A DNA stretch of 64,000 nucleotides from Chitinophaga niabensis (GCA_017849435.1 JAFIGY010000002.1:558001-622000); one strand, 5' to 3'. Shown: positions 45,125-55,371, counted from the stretch's first letter. Notes: generated by a model not told the origin, from the letters alone. Numbers and translations: made by a program.

Positions 45125-46501
45125 ATGAAGAAAAAGAAACTGCTTTACTGGATCATCGGCATCTTTGTCGTAATTATTATCGCACTTGTCATCAAGGGCA
45201 CAGGCAAGGACGAAGGCACAAAAGTGGCGGTGGACAAAGCAAGCAAAAAAGATATTATTGAAGTAGTTTCTGCCAGCGGCAAGATCTTTCCTGAAATTGA
45301 AGTAAAGGTAAGCTCCGACGTTTCCGGCGAGATCACCGATCTGCTCGTACAGGAAGGAGATTCCGTGAAAAAGGGCCAGGTACTGGCACGCATATACGCA
45401 GATATTTACGGCTCCATGCGTGATCGTGCAGCCGCTTCCGTTAGTCAGCAACAGGCCGAACTGGCCAACAGCACTGCTGCGCTGAATGCGTTCAAAGCCA
45501 GACTGGATCAGGCAAAAGCTGCATACAACAGGAACCTGGAGCTGCATAAACAAAAAGTGATCTCCCGTTCCGAATTTGAAACAGCCGAAGCTACCTATCG
45601 GTCCGCGCAGGCGGACTTCAATGCCGCAGAACAACGTATCAACAGCAGCAAGTTCAGCGTGGCCAGCGCGCAGGCAAACCTTACAGAAGCGAATAAGAAC
45701 CTGGGCCGCACCACCATCGTAGCCCCCATGACCGGTTCCGTTTCCCTCCTTTCCGTAAAGAAAGGGGAACGCGTGGTAGGTACCGCGCAGATGACTGGTA
45801 CGGAAATGCTCCGCATCGCAGATATGAGCACGATGGAAGTGCAGGTGGATGTGGGAGAGAATGATATCCCGAAAGTAAAATTCGGAGACTCCGCCGTGAT
45901 AGAAGTAGACGCCTATAATAACCGCAAATTTAAAGGCATCGTAACGCAGATCGCCAGCTCCAGCAAGGGTACGGCTACAGCTGTCACTACATCCGCAGAA
46001 CAGGTGACCAATTACATCGTACATATCCGTATTGTACCCGAATCCTATGCAGACCTCATAGATCCCGCGCACCGCCGCAGGTTCCCGTTCCGTCCCGGAA
46101 TGAGCGCCAGTGTGGATATTCAGACCCGCACGGTGAAACAGGTACTGTCCATCCCCATCAACGCCGTTACCACGCGTAACCCGTCAGACACCGGTAAGCT
46201 GGCCGCCAAAGGCAAAGATGCCAAAAGCAAACCGGCCGGAGATACACCCGCCAATACCGGCAATGGTGACCAAAAAAAGGATTTCAAAGAAGTAGTGTTC
46301 GTGCTGCAGAAAGATAATACCGTGAAAATGGTGGAAGTGACCGTTGGTATCCAGGATGATAATAACATCGAAGTGAAATCCGGTTTGAAGGAAGGAGACG
46401 AAGTGATAAGCGGCCCGTATTCCGCCGTTTCACGCGGATTGGAGAATGGGAAGAAAGTGAAAGTGGTACCGAAGTCGCAACTCTTCGAAGGCGGGAAATA
46501 A
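45125..46501 (+). CDS. Periplasmic membrane fusion protein 2 (MacA/HlyD family)
   Basis: 458 residues. N-terminal membrane anchor after K-K-K-K (about 7-23), lipoyl half S-G-E-I-T-D-L-L-V-Q-E-G-D-S-V-K-K-G, helical hairpin about 95-195, lipoyl half T-I-V-A-P-M-T-G-S-V, beta-barrel and membrane-proximal domains. A charged low-complexity insertion (about 357-385, Lys/Asp/Gly/Pro rich) interrupts the C-terminal domain. Paired with the TolC protein upstream (28 bp). Fusion protein 1 is shorter and lacks the insertion, so the two are not recent copies. Confidence 0.92.
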   Translation: MKKKKLLYWIIGIFVVIIIALVIKGTGKDEGTKVAVDKASKKDIIEVVSASGKIFPEIEVKVSSDVSGEITDLLVQEGDSVKKGQVLARIYADIYGSMRDRAAASVSQQQAELANSTAALNAFKARLDQAKAAYNRNLELHKQKVISRSEFETAEATYRSAQADFNAAEQRINSSKFSVASAQANLTEANKNLGRTTIVAPMTGSVSLLSVKKGERVVGTAQMTGTEMLRIADMSTMEVQVDVGENDIPKVKFGDSAVIEVDAYNNRKFKGIVTQIASSSKGTATAVTTSAEQVTNYIVHIRIVPESYADLIDPAHRRRFPFRPGMSASVDIQTRTVKQVLSIPINAVTTRNPSDTGKLAAKGKDAKSKPAGDTPANTGNGDQKKDFKEVVFVLQKDNTVKMVEVTVGIQDDNNIEVKSGLKEGDEVISGPYSAVSRGLENGKKVKVVPKSQLFEGGK

Positions 46502-46546
46502 CCCACTTTTGCCTTACATTGCAGGAAATTTCGGGAAAAGTTGAGC

Positions 46547-47566
46547 ATGGGCAATCATATCGGCATTATTGGAAGTGGCAGCTGGGCTACAGCGCTGGCG
46601 AAAATATTGACAGACAACAATCAGCATCTGCACTGGTGGATCCGCAATGAGGAGACCATCCGTCACATGCAGCTGCGGCATCACAACAAACATTATCTTA
46701 CCTCTGTATATTTCGATACCGGCCTGTTGCAATTGAACAGTCATCTGGAAGAAGTGGTGAAGGCCAGTAATACCCTCATTCTCGCTGTACCTTCTGCTTT
46801 TCTGCGGAATGTGCTGGACTCCCTGCCCGCCAACGCCCTCGCTGACAAAACCGTGGTTTCGGCCATCAAAGGTCTTGTGCCCGGCACCAATCAGCTGATC
46901 AACGACTACCTCGCATCCCGCTTTGGATTGCCTCTTGAAAATTATTTCACGATCACAGGTCCCTGCCATGCGGAAGAAGTGGCCAGCGAAAAGCTGTCGT
47001 ACCTCACCTTCTCCGGCGTCAACACGGCAACGACCGAAGCCCTCGCCGCAAGGTTCAATAACAGCTACCTGCAAACCATCGTGAACAGGGATGTGATGGG
47101 CGTGCAGTTTGCGTCTGTGCTGAAGAATATTTACGCCATGGGCGCAGGGATCGCGCATGGACTGGAATATGGGGATAATTTCCTCAGTGTGTTCATCACC
47201 AACTGTTTCCGTGAAATGCAGGAATTCCTCGAGAAATACGAGCAATTCCAGGCTGGTTCCGGTAAGGAAGCCATCATACACAACTATAACGCCAGCGCCT
47301 ATCTGGGCGATCTGCTGGTGACCTGTTACTCCCTGCACAGCCGCAACCGCACGTTCGGGAATATGATCGGCAAGGGCTATAGTGTAAAGGCTGCGCAACT
47401 GGAATTGAATATGATCGCGGAAGGATATACCGCGAGCCGCTGTATTTTCGAGATCAATGCCGAGATCGGGGCATATATGCCCATTGCGCAGAAAGTACAT
47501 GCGATCCTCTGGGAACACCTGCATCCGGAAGAAGCATTCCTGGAACTGGAGAAGGGATTGATCTAA
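46547..47566 (+). CDS. gpsA: Glycerol-3-phosphate dehydrogenase [NAD(P)+]
   Basis: 339 residues. NAD-binding opening I-G-I-I-G-S-G-S-W-A-T-A-L; G-P-C-H-A-E-E-V; the catalytic-region K-N-I-Y-A-M-G-A-G-I-A-H-G; and S-R-N-R-x-F-G. It makes sn-glycerol 3-phosphate for phospholipid synthesis. An in-frame TTG lies 6 bp upstream; the ATG is used. It lies 45 bp after the second fusion protein gene and its last 4 bp overlap the convergent hemW gene. Confidence 0.95.
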   Translation: MGNHIGIIGSGSWATALAKILTDNNQHLHWWIRNEETIRHMQLRHHNKHYLTSVYFDTGLLQLNSHLEEVVKASNTLILAVPSAFLRNVLDSLPANALADKTVVSAIKGLVPGTNQLINDYLASRFGLPLENYFTITGPCHAEEVASEKLSYLTFSGVNTATTEALAARFNNSYLQTIVNRDVMGVQFASVLKNIYAMGAGIAHGLEYGDNFLSVFITNCFREMQEFLEKYEQFQAGSGKEAIIHNYNASAYLGDLLVTCYSLHSRNRTFGNMIGKGYSVKAAQLELNMIAEGYTASRCIFEINAEIGAYMPIAQKVHAILWEHLHPEEAFLELEKGLI

Positions 47567-48687
47567 AAGAACATCGCCGCCGCAATCCCGTCTGCAAAGA
47601 ACTTCCCTTCATGTGTCAGCCTGAGCATGGTGTCTTCCTGTTGCATCCATCCTTTTTCAATGAATTCCCTGCCCGCTGCCAGCAGTTGCAATGACTTCTC
47701 CTGTCCGAACTTCAGGGAAACCCTTTCCAGGTTACAGCCTGCCGCCGTGCGCAGGGAGATCATGATATATTCGTTCAGCGCCATTTGAGGGCTCAGTACC
47801 TCTTTTTCAAAGGGGATGCTGCCTTTGCGAATGCCTTGCAGGTAGAGGGCGTTATTGGCCACATTCCACTGCCGGGAGTTTCCGTTGAAAGAATGGGCGG
47901 AAGGCCCGAGGCCCAGGTAGGACTTGCCCTGCCAGTAACTGCTGTTGTGCCGCGAGCGCCGCCCGGGCAGTGAGAAATTAGAGATCTCGTAATGCTCATA
48001 ACCCGCCGCTTCCAGCCATTGCATCAGCATTTCGAAATGAACAGCCGCTTTATCCGGATCTATCGCAGGGATCTTCTTCCGCCGGATAAAATGATCCAGC
48101 GCAGTGCCCGGTTCAACGGTTAATGCGTAGCAGGATAAATGCGGAACGCCCAGCACAACAGCCTGTTCTACATTCTGCTGCCAGTGCGCGTCTGTAAGCG
48201 TAGGACCACCATAAATGAGATCTATGCTGATGTTATCGAAGCCGGCTGCCTTCGCCAGCTGAATACAGTCCAGGGCCTGCGTGGCATCGTGGGCGCGGTT
48301 CATCCAGCGGAGGTCATCTTCGAAGAACGACTGCACCCCGATGCTCAGGCGGTTCACACCCGCAGCATGCAATGATTCGAGAGAAGAAGCGTTTAGATCG
48401 TCAGGGTTGGCTTCGAGGGTGATCTCGGCGTTGGGAGAGATGGGGAATGTGCGGTGGAGGGTTTCCAGTAATGCCCTGATCTCTTCAGGAAGCAACAGGC
48501 TGGGGGTACCACCACCGAAATAGATCGTCTCCACCGTTTCGCCGGCAAGGTATTCCTGCTGCATCGCCGCTTCCATCAACAGGCATTGTACCATTTCACC
48601 GCGGGATTGCAGGGAAGTGGAAAAATGAAAGTTGCAATAGTGGCACGCTTTTTTACAAAAAGGAATATGAAGATAGATACCTGCCAT
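47563..48687 (-). CDS. hemW: HemW radical SAM protein (heme chaperone family)
   Basis: 374 residues. Radical SAM cluster motif C-K-K-A-C-H-Y-C-N-F, i.e. C-x3-C-x2-C-x-F: the Phe separates HemW from the true HemN oxidase, which has a fourth Cys. Also Y-F-G-G-G-T-P-S and the C-terminal HemN_C domain. HemW proteins carry heme to targets rather than oxidising coproporphyrinogen, so annotation as HemN should be avoided. Convergent with gpsA and overlapping by 4 bp. Confidence 0.92.
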   Translation of the reverse strand: MAGIYLHIPFCKKACHYCNFHFSTSLQSRGEMVQCLLMEAAMQQEYLAGETVETIYFGGGTPSLLLPEEIRALLETLHRTFPISPNAEITLEANPDDLNASSLESLHAAGVNRLSIGVQSFFEDDLRWMNRAHDATQALDCIQLAKAAGFDNISIDLIYGGPTLTDAHWQQNVEQAVVLGVPHLSCYALTVEPGTALDHFIRRKKIPAIDPDKAAVHFEMLMQWLEAAGYEHYEISNFSLPGRRSRHNSSYWQGKSYLGLGPSAHSFNGNSRQWNVANNALYLQGIRKGSIPFEKEVLSPQMALNEYIMISLRTAAGCNLERVSLKFGQEKSLQLLAAGREFIEKGWMQQEDTMLRLTHEGKFFADGIAAAMFF

Positions 48688-48752
48688 GCTGATTTATGAA
48701 AGATTTGCCGAGATTATTTGCAAACCTCGAAAATACATGTGAGTTTTGTTGA

Positions 48753-48760
48753 TATTTTTG
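48753..48760 (+). promoter_or_regulatory. -7 promoter box for the DUF4271-hemD pair
   Basis: TATTTTTG matches TAnnTTTG, 40 bp before the TTG start at 48801, in the divergent gap with hemW. Confidence 0.5.
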
Positions 48761-48800
48761 GAACAAGAATAGTTTTAATTGCATCTCAAAATATTGCCGA

Positions 48801-49796
48801 TTGCGTACCTGGTTGTTGTTATTGCTGATCGTTACTTGCTCGCTGAATGTTCCCGCGCAGGACAGCACCGCGCGTAAGCCGGCTGTCACTACCATTAAAA
48901 AGCCTGTCAAACCTGTTGTACGGGACAGCACAAAGCATAAAACCCCTGCTGTACTGCACAAAGTTACGGCAGATTCCGCGCATACTGCTTTTATACATCG
49001 GTCCGACTCTCTCAAAGTTGCTGCCGGACCCGGGATACATGCTTATGATACCATCATGCAGTCCCTGGCGAAGACCAACCGCTATCTTAATACTACCGGG
49101 AAACCGGCGCACTATGATATCAACCATCTGCGGCCGGATCAGCAGCAGGACTGGCTGATATACCTCGTGGGCGGCACTTTGCTCTTACTCGGTATCATAC
49201 GCACATCTTACCTCAAATATTTTTCCGACCTCTTCCGGGCTTTCATGAACCCTACGCTCAGCCAGCGCCAGCTGAAGGATCAACTGTCGCAATCGCCCTT
49301 CCCCAACTTTTTAATGAACGCCTTTTTCGTGATCAGTCTCGGGCTTTACCTGTATCTGCTGATGTACCGGCTGAACTACCCGACGGATGCGATCGCCTGG
49401 ATATTGATACCCGGACTGATGTTGCTGGTAGGGGTCATTTACCTGTTGAAGTATATCGTATTGCGGTTTTGCGGATGGTTGTTCGGGAATGAAGAATTGA
49501 TAGATGCCTATGTGTTTATCCTTTACCTGATCAATAAGATATTGGGCATCATGCTCGCGCCTTTTTTGGTGATCCTGGCCTTTTGCAAGCCCGAAATCGC
49601 CCAAACAAGCCTATACATTTCTATATTTTTTATAGTGTTACTGGTTGGATATCGTTATATAAGATCATATTCACTGGTCCGTCAACATCTGTCTTTTAGC
49701 AAATTGCATTTTTTTCTTTACCTTTGCGCATTCGAAGTAGTGCCGGTTTTAATAATCACGAAGGTATTACTGATTTGGTTAACTGGTAATCCGTAA
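48801..49796 (+). CDS. DUF4271 membrane protein
   Basis: 331 residues from a TTG start. Signal-like N-terminus (TWLLLLLIVTCSLNVPAQ), then a Lys/Thr/Pro-rich periplasmic stretch (about 20-110) and about six to seven membrane helices in the C-terminal two-thirds (from L-I-Y-L-V-G-G-T-L-L-L-L). This fits DUF4271, a family confined largely to Bacteroidota. It is coupled to hemD (36 bp gap), a pairing I recall as common in the phylum. Function unknown; a tie to envelope or heme biology is only suggested by context. Confidence 0.75.
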   Translation: MRTWLLLLLIVTCSLNVPAQDSTARKPAVTTIKKPVKPVVRDSTKHKTPAVLHKVTADSAHTAFIHRSDSLKVAAGPGIHAYDTIMQSLAKTNRYLNTTGKPAHYDINHLRPDQQQDWLIYLVGGTLLLLGIIRTSYLKYFSDLFRAFMNPTLSQRQLKDQLSQSPFPNFLMNAFFVISLGLYLYLLMYRLNYPTDAIAWILIPGLMLLVGVIYLLKYIVLRFCGWLFGNEELIDAYVFILYLINKILGIMLAPFLVILAFCKPEIAQTSLYISIFFIVLLVGYRYIRSYSLVRQHLSFSKLHFFLYLCAFEVVPVLIITKVLLIWLTGNP

Positions 49797-49832
49797 GGTT
49801 ACTGCGATTGTTAACACAAGAGCAAATTACGT

Positions 49833-50621
49833 ATGATAAAAGGCGGGCCAAAAAAAGATTTGCAGGTAAAACAACTAACGATCCTAATTTCCCAACCTAA
49901 GCCAGAGACAGAGAAATCACCTTATTTCGACTTAGCAAAGAAGTTCAATGTCCGGCTTGATTTTTATCCTTTTATCAGGGTAGAAGGAGTGCCGGGGAAA
50001 GACTTCCGGAAACAGAAGGTAGACATTGTTAATTACACGGCGGTGATATTTACCAGCCGGAATTCCGTGGATCACTTTTTTCGTGTATGCGAAGAATTGA
50101 AGATCAAGGTATCCCAGGATTGTAAATATTTCTGTATTACGGAAGCTGTGGCGTTGTACCTGCAGAAGTTCATCCTCTACCGCAAACGCAAGGTATTTTA
50201 TGGGGCTGATGGTTCCACAAAGAGCCTGCTGGAGGTTATGAACAAGCATAAAGAGAACGAAAAGTTCCTTTTCCCCAGTTCTGACAGTCAGAAAAAAGAC
50301 ATTGAAGAATGGCTGAAAACCAACAAGTGCGAGTATGCCACCGCTTCATTGTACAAGACTGTTTCCAATGATGTGAAAGAAGTGCTGACGCAAACGGAAT
50401 ATGACATGATCGTATTCTTTAGCCCTTCCGGCGTGAAGTCCCTTTTCGAGAACATGCCGAAGTTCAAGCAGAACGGTACCCGCATCGGGGCTTTCGGTCC
50501 TACTACTTCCGCAGCCGTGGAAGAAGCGGGCTTGCGGCTGGATGTAAAGGCCCCCGCCCCCCAGGCGCCCTCCATGGTCGCTGCGCTGGAACAGTATCTG
50601 CATGAGATGAACAAGAAGTAA
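49833..50621 (+). CDS. hemD: Uroporphyrinogen-III synthase family protein (HemD)
   Basis: 262 residues. Two Rossmann-like lobes with characteristic segments T-A-V-I-F-T-S-R-N-S-V-D-H-F-F, and M-I-V-F-F-S-P-S-G-V-K-S-L, plus I-G-A-F-G-P-T-T-S-A-A-V near the C-terminus. HemD closes hydroxymethylbilane to uroporphyrinogen III. The family is very variable, so the assignment rests on these lobe motifs. Shares a transcript with DUF4271 and ends at a good terminator. Confidence 0.88.
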   Translation: MIKGGPKKDLQVKQLTILISQPKPETEKSPYFDLAKKFNVRLDFYPFIRVEGVPGKDFRKQKVDIVNYTAVIFTSRNSVDHFFRVCEELKIKVSQDCKYFCITEAVALYLQKFILYRKRKVFYGADGSTKSLLEVMNKHKENEKFLFPSSDSQKKDIEEWLKTNKCEYATASLYKTVSNDVKEVLTQTEYDMIVFFSPSGVKSLFENMPKFKQNGTRIGAFGPTTSAAVEEAGLRLDVKAPAPQAPSMVAALEQYLHEMNKK

Positions 50622-50646
50622 CCATTAGGACATTTAATAGCTATTT

Positions 50647-50680
50647 AAGGGAGCATCGCAAGATGGCTCCCTTTTTCTTT
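50647..50680 (+). terminator. Rho-independent terminator after hemD
   Basis: AAGGGAGC (50647-50654) pairs with GCTCCCTT (50666-50673); an inner ATC/GAT pairing extends the stem, and a T-rich tail follows. Confidence 0.88.
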
Positions 50681-50720
50681 TTAATTTCGGATCGTCAATG
50701 GTATCATTAACCATACTACT

Positions 50721-52763
50721 ATGAATCGATTAGCAAAGGAAACCAGTCCGTATCTGCTGCAGCATGCGCATAATCCGATTGACTGGTACCCCTGGGGCGA
50801 GGAGGCCTTCAGGCGCGCGGAAGCGGAAGACAAACCGATACTGGTGAGCATTGGCTATGCCGCCTGCCACTGGTGTCATGTAATGGAACGCGAGAGTTTT
50901 GAGGATGAAACAACGGCCCGCATCATGAACGAGCATTTCATCAACATCAAGATAGACCGCGAAGAACGACCGGATGTGGATCATATCTACATGGATGCGC
51001 TGCAGGCCATGGCCGGATCCGGCGGATGGCCGCTGAACATGTTCCTGCTGCCCAGCCGTAAGCCTTTTTACGGCGGCACTTATTTTCCCCCACGCGCCGC
51101 ATATAATCGCCCTTCCTGGAAAGAAACGCTGCTGGCCGTGTCTGAGGCTTTCAGATTGAAACGGAAAGACCTGGAGGATCAGGCCGCCAGTCTTACCGAA
51201 CACCTCCACCAAAGCAACCAGTTCGGGATGGATACGGTCAATCGGCTGATCCCGAAAGAAGAGCTTTTTACGGAGAAACAATGCGACGCTATTGTACTGG
51301 CTATCATGGGGCAGGCAGATAAAGAATGGGGTGGCTTCGGGCACGCGCCGAAATTCCCCGGAACGTACATCATCCAGTACCTGCTGCGCTATTATCGCAC
51401 AAAGAAAAATGAAGAAGCGCTGCGGCAGGCATTGCTGTCCCTGGACAAGATGATCAATGGCGGTATTTACGATCAGCTCGGTGGCGGATTTGCGCGCTAC
51501 TCCACAGATGAGAAGTGGCTCGCTCCCCATTTTGAGAAAATGCTGTATGATAATGCACTGCTGACAGACACCTTGTGCGAAGCTTATCAGCTTACGAAAA
51601 ACAACGTATATGCGCAAACGTTAAGGCATACACTGGAATTTGTACAACGGGAGCTCACCTCCCCCGAAGGTGCCTTCTATTCAGCACTGGATGCAGATTC
51701 AGAAGGAGAGGAAGGGAAGTTCTATGTCTGGAGCCTTGAAGAAGTGGAAGCGATACTTGGTACAGATGCTCCCGCATTCTGCGCGTATTACGATGTGCAG
51801 CGCCAGGGCAACTGGGAAGATCATAACATCCTTTGGGTGCCCCGCCCGGCGGAAACAGTGGCCGCGGAGTTGAAAATGGTGCTGCCGGAACTGACGGCCC
51901 TGCTCAGGAAATGCCGGGAGAAACTCATGGAAGTGCGCAGCCGGCGGGTGCGTCCCGGACTGGACGATAAAATATTATTAGGCTGGAATGCGTTAATGAT
52001 CCACGCCTGTTGCAAAGCGTACGCCGCACTGGGGGATCAGACCTTCCTCAACATGGCGCAGCGCGCGATGACCAGCATCTGGCAAAATATGCGGCATCCC
52101 GGGGCATCCCCCGCTTTCTGGCATACGTATAAGGCAGGAGAAGCGCGGTATCCGGCGTTCCTGGACGATTATGCGTACCTGATCAGGGCGCTTGCCGCTT
52201 TGCAGGAAGTGACCGGGGAGCTGGAATGGCTGCGCAAGGCAAAAGCGCTCACGGAATTTGTAACAGAACAATTTGGGGACGAAAACGCGCGTTATTGCTA
52301 TTACACTGCAGCCGGACAGGCGGATGTGATTGTACGGAAGAAGGAGATCTATGACGGAGCGATCCCAAGCGGGAATGCGGTAATGGCGCAGAATCTCTGG
52401 TATCTTTCCATTGTGTTTGACCGGAAGGACTGGGCAGAGCGGGCGGTGACCATGACGGCGGGGCTGGCGCAGACGGTAACGCGGTATCCCGCGTCGTTCG
52501 GAGTTTGGGCGGGCATGATGTTGCAGATGGTGCAGGGAACGCCCGAGCTGGCAGTGGCGGGAAGCGATTATCAGGCGCGGATGAAGGAATTGAATGAACT
52601 GTACCTTCCATATAAAGTATTGCTGGGAGCAGAAAAGGATCAGGAAGACATACCGCTTTTACAACAGAGGGCACAAACAGGGAAGACGTGGATATACCTT
52701 TGCAAAGATTATCATTGTATGAAGCCTGTGGAATATATATCGGAAATAACTAATTTAATATGA
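50721..52763 (+). CDS. YyaL/DUF255 thioredoxin-fold protein with a glycosidase-like C-terminal domain
   Basis: 680 residues. It opens [20 protein letters not shown] with the N-terminal thioredoxin-like domain (1-165) carrying the redox motif C-H-W-C in [10 protein letters not shown]. The remaining part is an (alpha/alpha)6-barrel-like domain (motifs [18 protein letters not shown]) as in human SPATA20. No signal peptide, so probably cytoplasmic. Substrate and reaction are not established. Monocistronic by position. Confidence 0.9.
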   Translation: MNRLAKETSPYLLQHAHNPIDWYPWGEEAFRRAEAEDKPILVSIGYAACHWCHVMERESFEDETTARIMNEHFINIKIDREERPDVDHIYMDALQAMAGSGGWPLNMFLLPSRKPFYGGTYFPPRAAYNRPSWKETLLAVSEAFRLKRKDLEDQAASLTEHLHQSNQFGMDTVNRLIPKEELFTEKQCDAIVLAIMGQADKEWGGFGHAPKFPGTYIIQYLLRYYRTKKNEEALRQALLSLDKMINGGIYDQLGGGFARYSTDEKWLAPHFEKMLYDNALLTDTLCEAYQLTKNNVYAQTLRHTLEFVQRELTSPEGAFYSALDADSEGEEGKFYVWSLEEVEAILGTDAPAFCAYYDVQRQGNWEDHNILWVPRPAETVAAELKMVLPELTALLRKCREKLMEVRSRRVRPGLDDKILLGWNALMIHACCKAYAALGDQTFLNMAQRAMTSIWQNMRHPGASPAFWHTYKAGEARYPAFLDDYAYLIRALAALQEVTGELEWLRKAKALTEFVTEQFGDENARYCYYTAAGQADVIVRKKEIYDGAIPSGNAVMAQNLWYLSIVFDRKDWAERAVTMTAGLAQTVTRYPASFGVWAGMMLQMVQGTPELAVAGSDYQARMKELNELYLPYKVLLGAEKDQEDIPLLQQRAQTGKTWIYLCKDYHCMKPVEYISEITNLI

Positions 52764-53049
52764 TATTTGTTGTAAATTGCAAGCCCTTTGATAAATTTGG
52801 GATTCCATGGAAAAAATAACAGTGAAATTCCGCAAATAAATATTATATTTATATTAAATACGTATATAACCTTGACAGGCAAGCATTTAAGAAGGCAGGA
52901 TAGAAGGTATTACGCTGCGGTAAATTGGTAAAAGGAGTGCAGGATTACATAATAAAATGTTAAAAGCAGCGTTTAAAGTTGTTACGGAGCGGGGATTTGC
53001 GGAATTGAAAAAGTTGGATAAAAAGTAACTACGGATTAGAAATAATTAT

Positions 53050-53057
53050 TACATTTG
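53050..53057 (+). promoter_or_regulatory. -7 promoter box for the gldKLMN operon
   Basis: TACATTTG matches TAnnTTTG, about 113 bp before the chosen gldK start. It is the only strong signal in the 407-bp AT-rich gap 52764-53170, which otherwise holds just a doubtful 23-codon ORF. Confidence 0.6.
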
Positions 53058-53170
53058 CTATCTTTCTGATAAACAACCAGGTGAAAAGTGTGACTAAAAA
53101 GATATCTTGCGCGTCGGCCGATGCATCTGGCAGGTTAAAGAAAAATCGTATTCTAATGAAAGTCACCCTT

Positions 53171-54457
53171 ATGAAGCTTAATTATTGTAGTGCGCTGATG
53201 GTTGTACTGCTGCCGGTTTTGCTGGCCAGCTGCGGTGGTAGTAAGACCCCCAAAAACGCACAAGGACAGCTGATAGGTGTTAGTCCCAGGCCTAGATACT
53301 CTCCCCCCGTACCTTACGGAATGGTATACGTACCTTCCGGAACTTTCCATATGGGTCCGAGTGATGAGGACGTAAACTATGCTTACACAGCAAGGAACAA
53401 GTCGATCTCCATCTCCGGTTTCTACATGGATGCTACCGAGATCACGAACAACGAATATCGTCAATTCGTGAACTGGGTGATAGACTCTACTGCGCATATC
53501 CTCTTGGGGCATGTGAAGAATATCGATGGTCAGGATTATGTTGACTGGAAGCAGAAGATCAACTGGAAGGATAAGTCCACCTACGAGAAAGTAGATGCCA
53601 TGATCTATTCTGCGGAAGACAGGTTGTATGGCCGCAAGGAGATAGACGTGCGAAAGCTGAAATATCACCAGGAGACTTTCAACTGGGAAAAAGCCAAGCT
53701 TCGCGAGAATAAAGACAAACCCCGTTCCACGTTCATCGAAAAGAAGGACGTGGCCGTTTATCCTGATACACTCTGCTGGATCCGTGATTTCTCTTACGCT
53801 TATAACGAGCCGATGACGAGGATGTACTTCTGGCATCCGGCTTTTGATAATTACCCGGTGGTAGGGGTGACCTGGCACCAGGCAAATACGTTCTGCGAAT
53901 GGCGCAGTAAATTCTGGGAAGACTACCGTACTTCCAAGAAGCTGTTTACGGAAGATAAATTCCAGTTGCCTTCAGAAGCGCAGTGGGAATATGCAGCCCG
54001 CGGCGGTCGTGAACAGGCGCCGTATCCCTGGGGCGGTTACTACATCCGTAATAAGAAAGGCTGTCTGCTCGCCAACTTCAAACCCGGTCGCGGTAACTAC
54101 CCGGAAGACGGTGGTTTTTATACCGTTCGTGCGGACGCTTACTGGCCTAACGACTATGGGTTGTACAACATGGCCGGCAACGTAGCGGAATGGACGCAGG
54201 ATATTTTCTACGAGAATGCATATTCTTTCACTTCCGATATGAACCCGTATTTGAAAATGGATGTACCGGACAATGCCGCACCGCGCATGAAGCGTAAAGC
54301 GGTGAGAGGCGGCAGCTGGAAGGATATTGGATATTTCCTGCAGAATGGCACGCGGTCTTACGAATATCAGGACAGCGCCAAATCGTACATCGGCTTCCGC
54401 TGTACCATCGCATTCCTGAGCAGATCTAAAAACGACTTTAACCATAGAAGAAAATAA
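53171..54457 (+). CDS. gldK: Gliding motility / T9SS lipoprotein GldK
   Basis: 428 residues. Lipobox L-L-A-S-C. The rest is an FGE-sulfatase (SUMF1-like) domain: G-M-V-Y-V-P-S-G-T-F-H-M-G, Y-M-D-A-T-E-I-T-N-N-E-Y-R-Q-F, L-P-S-E-A-Q-W-E-Y-A-A-R-G-G, and G-N-V-A-E-W. GldK (PorK) forms the periplasmic ring with GldN in the type IX secretion system. In-frame starts at 53081 (GTG) and 53156 (ATG) exist; the ATG directly before the signal peptide is chosen. First gene of gldKLMN. Confidence 0.95.
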   Translation: MKLNYCSALMVVLLPVLLASCGGSKTPKNAQGQLIGVSPRPRYSPPVPYGMVYVPSGTFHMGPSDEDVNYAYTARNKSISISGFYMDATEITNNEYRQFVNWVIDSTAHILLGHVKNIDGQDYVDWKQKINWKDKSTYEKVDAMIYSAEDRLYGRKEIDVRKLKYHQETFNWEKAKLRENKDKPRSTFIEKKDVAVYPDTLCWIRDFSYAYNEPMTRMYFWHPAFDNYPVVGVTWHQANTFCEWRSKFWEDYRTSKKLFTEDKFQLPSEAQWEYAARGGREQAPYPWGGYYIRNKKGCLLANFKPGRGNYPEDGGFYTVRADAYWPNDYGLYNMAGNVAEWTQDIFYENAYSFTSDMNPYLKMDVPDNAAPRMKRKAVRGGSWKDIGYFLQNGTRSYEYQDSAKSYIGFRCTIAFLSRSKNDFNHRRK

Positions 54458-54576
54458 CCAATAGGAATTAATAGCTAACATCTGGTGAATAAACCTCCAG
54501 GCTAAATTTTACAAGCATGGCAAACACTAAACGAGCTTTTTACCTTTTAATCACCCATAAACTTAAATTTTAACCT

Positions 54577-55314
54577 ATGGCTATGAATCCTAACACAGCA
54601 AAATGGCTGAATTTCTTTGTGTGTATCGGTGCATCTGTAGTGATCATCGGAGCATTGTTTAAACTGCAACACTGGCCTGGTGCTGAAGTGGCTTTGATTG
54701 CAGGTCTGGGTACAGAAGCATTGATCTTCTTCGTATATGCATTCGTACCGGATACCAGTCACACCCCCGCCCCCGGAGCAGTTGCAACGGGCAGCCCGGC
54801 TTTGGCCAATATGGATAAAATGCTGCAGGAAGCAGACATTACGCCCACGAACCTGGCACGCCTGAGCGATAATTTTTCCAAGCTCGGCAGTACGGTGGAA
54901 AAAATGCGTGATATCAGCGATGTGGTAGCGGCTACCGGTGACTATACACAGAAAACCCGCGAAGCAGCCAGCGCGATCGGTTCTGTTACGCAGGCTTATA
55001 CCAGCGCAGCACAGGCTGTATCCTCTTTTAACAACGCATCCGAATCTACCCGCCACTTCCATGACCAGGTACAGTCCATGACCAAAAACCTGGCTTCATT
55101 GAATGCGATCTATGAGCTGGAACTGCAGGATACCAATAACCATTTGAAAGCCATGAACACTTTCTATAGCAACCTCCTTACTGCTTCCCAGGCTATGAGC
55201 AGCAGCGTGGATGATGCCAAGAAAACACAGGAGCAGATTTCTCTGCTGGCAAGGAACCTTGGTAACCTGAACACCATCTACGGTAACATGCTTACTGCAA
55301 TGCAGGGTAGATAA
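54577..55314 (+). CDS. gldL: Gliding motility / T9SS motor protein GldL
   Basis: 245 residues. Two membrane helices at about 10-30 and 37-58 (K-W-L-N-F-F-V-C-I-G-A-S and A-L-I-A-G-L-G-T-E-A-L), with Glu between and in the second helix (G-A-E-V, G-T-E-A), then a long cytoplasmic helical region. GldL with GldM makes the proton-driven rotary motor that powers the T9SS and gliding. The 119-bp gap from gldK is the largest within the cluster. Confidence 0.95.
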   Translation: MAMNPNTAKWLNFFVCIGASVVIIGALFKLQHWPGAEVALIAGLGTEALIFFVYAFVPDTSHTPAPGAVATGSPALANMDKMLQEADITPTNLARLSDNFSKLGSTVEKMRDISDVVAATGDYTQKTREAASAIGSVTQAYTSAAQAVSSFNNASESTRHFHDQVQSMTKNLASLNAIYELELQDTNNHLKAMNTFYSNLLTASQAMSSSVDDAKKTQEQISLLARNLGNLNTIYGNMLTAMQGR

Positions 55315-55371
55315 GGTAACGCTAATACTGAAGTAGAACAAGAGACATTCATTCAAAACTTGTAATCAGCT

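Noticed and set aside
52957-53028. 23-residue ORF (begins MLKAAFKVVTERGFAELKKL) before gldK
   Set aside because: Amphipathic composition is suggestive, but it lies upstream of the gldK promoter in AT-rich sequence and matches nothing that I recognise.
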